Below are positions 14,055 through 15,168 of a DNA stretch of 15,168 bases, piece after piece. Every line of letters starts with the position of its first letter. The stretch's first letter is position 1. This DNA is from Hyphomicrobiaceae bacterium (GTDB lineage Bacteria; Pseudomonadota; Alphaproteobacteria; Rhizobiales; Hyphomicrobiaceae). The translations under genes and the position numbers were made by a program. The notes below the pieces were generated by a model. It was given only the letters and a program-made list of their open reading frames with translations. It made no database searches and was not told where the DNA came from. The DNA is taken from positions 1 to 15,168 of the forward strand of contig JAJFHI010000111.1 of the NCBI GenBank assembly GCA_021775715.1, in the 5' to 3' direction.

Positions 14055-14083
14055 TTGACAATGTTCTCTTTTTGTTCTTTTCT
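14055..14083 (+). promoter_or_regulatory. imuA promoter with LexA box in the -35/-10 spacer
   Basis: A consensus -35 TTGACA is at 14055-14060; 17 bp later TTTTCT (14078-14083) is a poor -10, three of six matches. The LexA box at 14063-14077 fills the spacer. A bound repressor would therefore block RNA polymerase directly. The ribosome site AGAGGG (14154-14159) and GTG of imuA follow about 80 nt downstream. Confidence 0.7.
14063..14077 (+). promoter_or_regulatory. LexA (SOS) box GTTC-N7-GTTC
   Basis: GTTC at 14063-14066 and GTTC at 14074-14077 are separated by exactly seven bases (TCTTTTT). This direct repeat is the established LexA operator of alphaproteobacteria. It lies 90 nt before imuA, a gene known to be LexA-controlled in Caulobacter and rhizobia, so the call is firm. 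Confidence 0.88.
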
Positions 14084-14166
14084 GCGATCATGCAGATCGC
14101 GTTCACATTCATGGAACCAAGCCCGTTACCGGCGCGCGCGCGGCCTAAAGTCAAGAGGGTCGCATT

Positions 14167-15066
14167 GTGAAATCTAAGCCATTATTGAAATGCCTTGATG
14201 CACCTGGAAATCAAAGTGTAACGCGGCATGACAAAATTACAGCTCTGCGCCAAGCGCTTGCAATCGTGCAACCGCGAACTCAATCTTATCGGTTGATATC
14301 CGCTGACGGAGTGCTGCAAAAGATAACACCAAACAACGCGCAGCTTATCTGGAACACAGGCGTTTCAGACATTGACGCCGCCTTGCCGCAAGAAGGTTTG
14401 AGCCGCGATGGTGTGCACGAGTTTTCAGGTGAAACTTATGCCGATACTGTAACGGCATCGGGCTATCTTCTCGCCCTTCTCAAACTGTTGGTGGATCAAT
14501 CAGGCTCAAGGTCGTGCCATAAAATTCTTTGGTGCCAGACGGGAAAAGCGCAGCACGACTTAGGGTCGATTTACGGCGCTGGACTTAACGCCTTCGGGCT
14601 GCGTCCGGAGCAGTTTATTTTTGCCACCGCTGCTAAAAACAACGACGGGCTCTGGGCTCTTGAAGAAGGGGCACGATCAGAAAACCTGCTTGCTGTTGTT
14701 GCAGATATCGAGACGGCTTCATTTACACAGACCCGACGTTTGAAACTGGCGGCTGTTGCCGGGCAAACACCTGTTCTCCTGCTGCGACCACATAACGATG
14801 CTGGGGCAAGTGCTGCGGAAACGCGCTGGCGGTTGCGTGCGAAACCAAGCGCAAAAGATCCGTTTGTCGCTTCCGCTCCCGGTCACCCACGCTGGCATGT
14901 TTCTTTAACGCGATGTCGTGGCGGGCGCGTCGGTAACTTTGTTGCAGAGTGGAATTATGAAACGCATTGTCTCAGTCTGGTTGAACAATTTTCCTCTCGA
15001 TCGATTGTACCGGGAAACAAACCAATTACGCTCTCAAAGCGCCAACCGCAATCCCTCTGCGCATAA
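14167..15066 (+). CDS. imuA: ImuA, SOS-induced mutagenesis accessory protein (RecA-like)
   Basis: 299 residues from a GTG start, supported by AGAGGG (14154-14159) at 7 nt. The RecA-like core shows the family's order of motifs: a degenerate P-loop region after LSRDGVHEFSG (79-88), YGAGLNAFGLRPEQFIFA (136-153), LWALEEGARSENLLAVVAD (162-180) and TRRLKLAAVAGQTPVLLLR (189-207), then AAETRWRL (216-223). ImuA works with ImuB and the polymerase DnaE2 in translesion synthesis in the cytoplasm after DNA damage. LexA control is visible upstream. The next gene, imuB, starts 110 nt before the imuA stop in another frame. The real protein should extend at least to VEQFSSRSIVP (272-282), which still fits the family, so the overlap is not an artefact of a false stop. 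Confidence 0.93.
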   Translation: MKSKPLLKCLDAPGNQSVTRHDKITALRQALAIVQPRTQSYRLISADGVLQKITPNNAQLIWNTGVSDIDAALPQEGLSRDGVHEFSGETYADTVTASGYLLALLKLLVDQSGSRSCHKILWCQTGKAQHDLGSIYGAGLNAFGLRPEQFIFATAAKNNDGLWALEEGARSENLLAVVADIETASFTQTRRLKLAAVAGQTPVLLLRPHNDAGASAAETRWRLRAKPSAKDPFVASAPGHPRWHVSLTRCRGGRVGNFVAEWNYETHCLSLVEQFSSRSIVPGNKPITLSKRQPQSLCA

Positions 15067-15168
15067 TCTCGAACCTTTCGCGCTTGTTCGAAAACAGGCA
15101 AACAGTCTGCATGTTTCGGCTTTGAATGCTGCCGCCCAGCAGGGTGGCGTGAAGCGAGGTATGCAATT
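14957..15168 (+). CDS. imuB: ImuB, Y-family polymerase-like protein, 5' part only
   Basis: Reading from the ATG at 14957 gives 70 codons open to the window edge. The peptide starts MKRIVSVWLNNFPLDRLYRE (residues 1-20), the typical ImuB N-terminus, and continues with EPFALVRKQAN and VSALNAAAQQGGVKRGMQ (53-70), which corresponds to the AvNxxAxxxGlxpGM segment of Y-family polymerases. ImuB lacks polymerase activity in the studied cases and links ImuA and DnaE2 to the sliding clamp. GGA (14951-14953) is close before the ATG. It overlaps the end of imuA by 110 nt in the +1 frame, so it is translated from the same mRNA. The acidic active-site region lies beyond the window. dnaE2 would be expected next. 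Confidence 0.88.
   Translation, partial: MKRIVSVWLNNFPLDRLYRETNQLRSQSANRNPSAHNLEPFALVRKQANSLHVSALNAAAQQGGVKRGMQ

Noticed and set aside
13973..14170. 65-codon plus-strand frame between the PQQ gene and imuA
   Set aside because: It runs through the hairpin and the SOS promoter, has no ribosome site and no recognisable domain; only the last 26 codons are kept as a possible leader peptide.

Overview
The window looks like a chromosomal segment of an alphaproteobacterium, probably of the Hyphomicrobiales/Rhizobiales type. Four things point there: a partial HAD-IIA phosphatase of the alphaproteobacterial TIGR01459 kind, an imuA-imuB mutagenesis cassette, an alphaproteobacterial LexA box of the form GTTC-N7-GTTC in front of it, and a NUDIX protein of the rhizobial DIPP-like type. 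Codon use is moderately GC-rich. I see no rRNA, tRNA, CRISPR array or intact insertion sequence.

Layout, left to right. 1-149 (-): N-terminus of a HAD hydrolase. 614-1949 (+): two tandem paralogous secreted proteins with an HECAH (HExxH-type) motif. 1956-4282 (-): a two-gene ABC exporter (ATPase then permease, joined by an ATGA overlap). 4283-5072: a long intergenic region with a predicted promoter wrapped in three dyads, a strong hairpin and a possible transposase scrap. 5073-7375 (+): a DUF1611 P-loop protein and a fold-type-III PLP racemase of the alanine/ornithine racemase family, translationally coupled by an ATGA overlap, suggesting D-amino-acid metabolism. 7537-7743 (+): a small membrane protein. 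7970-8368 (+): a NUDIX hydrolase whose conserved part extends upstream of any canonical start codon. 8498-10042 (+): a PiT-type phosphate permease.

10131-11902 (-) is the most interesting part. It is a compact locus with an exosortase-family membrane cysteine protease (C186, R232, H247 seen), a coupled membrane-anchored periplasmic protein, and a very small Gly/Asn-rich protein with a signal peptide and a C-terminal motif-TM-RRKR sorting tail. I read it as a dedicated one-substrate exosortase system.

12103-13899 (+): a secreted PQQ-type beta-propeller dehydrogenase, divergent from the exosortase, lacking the usual Glu metal ligand. 14055-15168 (+): an SOS promoter with the LexA box filling the -35/-10 spacer, then imuA (GTG start) and the 5' part of imuB, which overlaps imuA by 110 nt in another frame and runs off the window.
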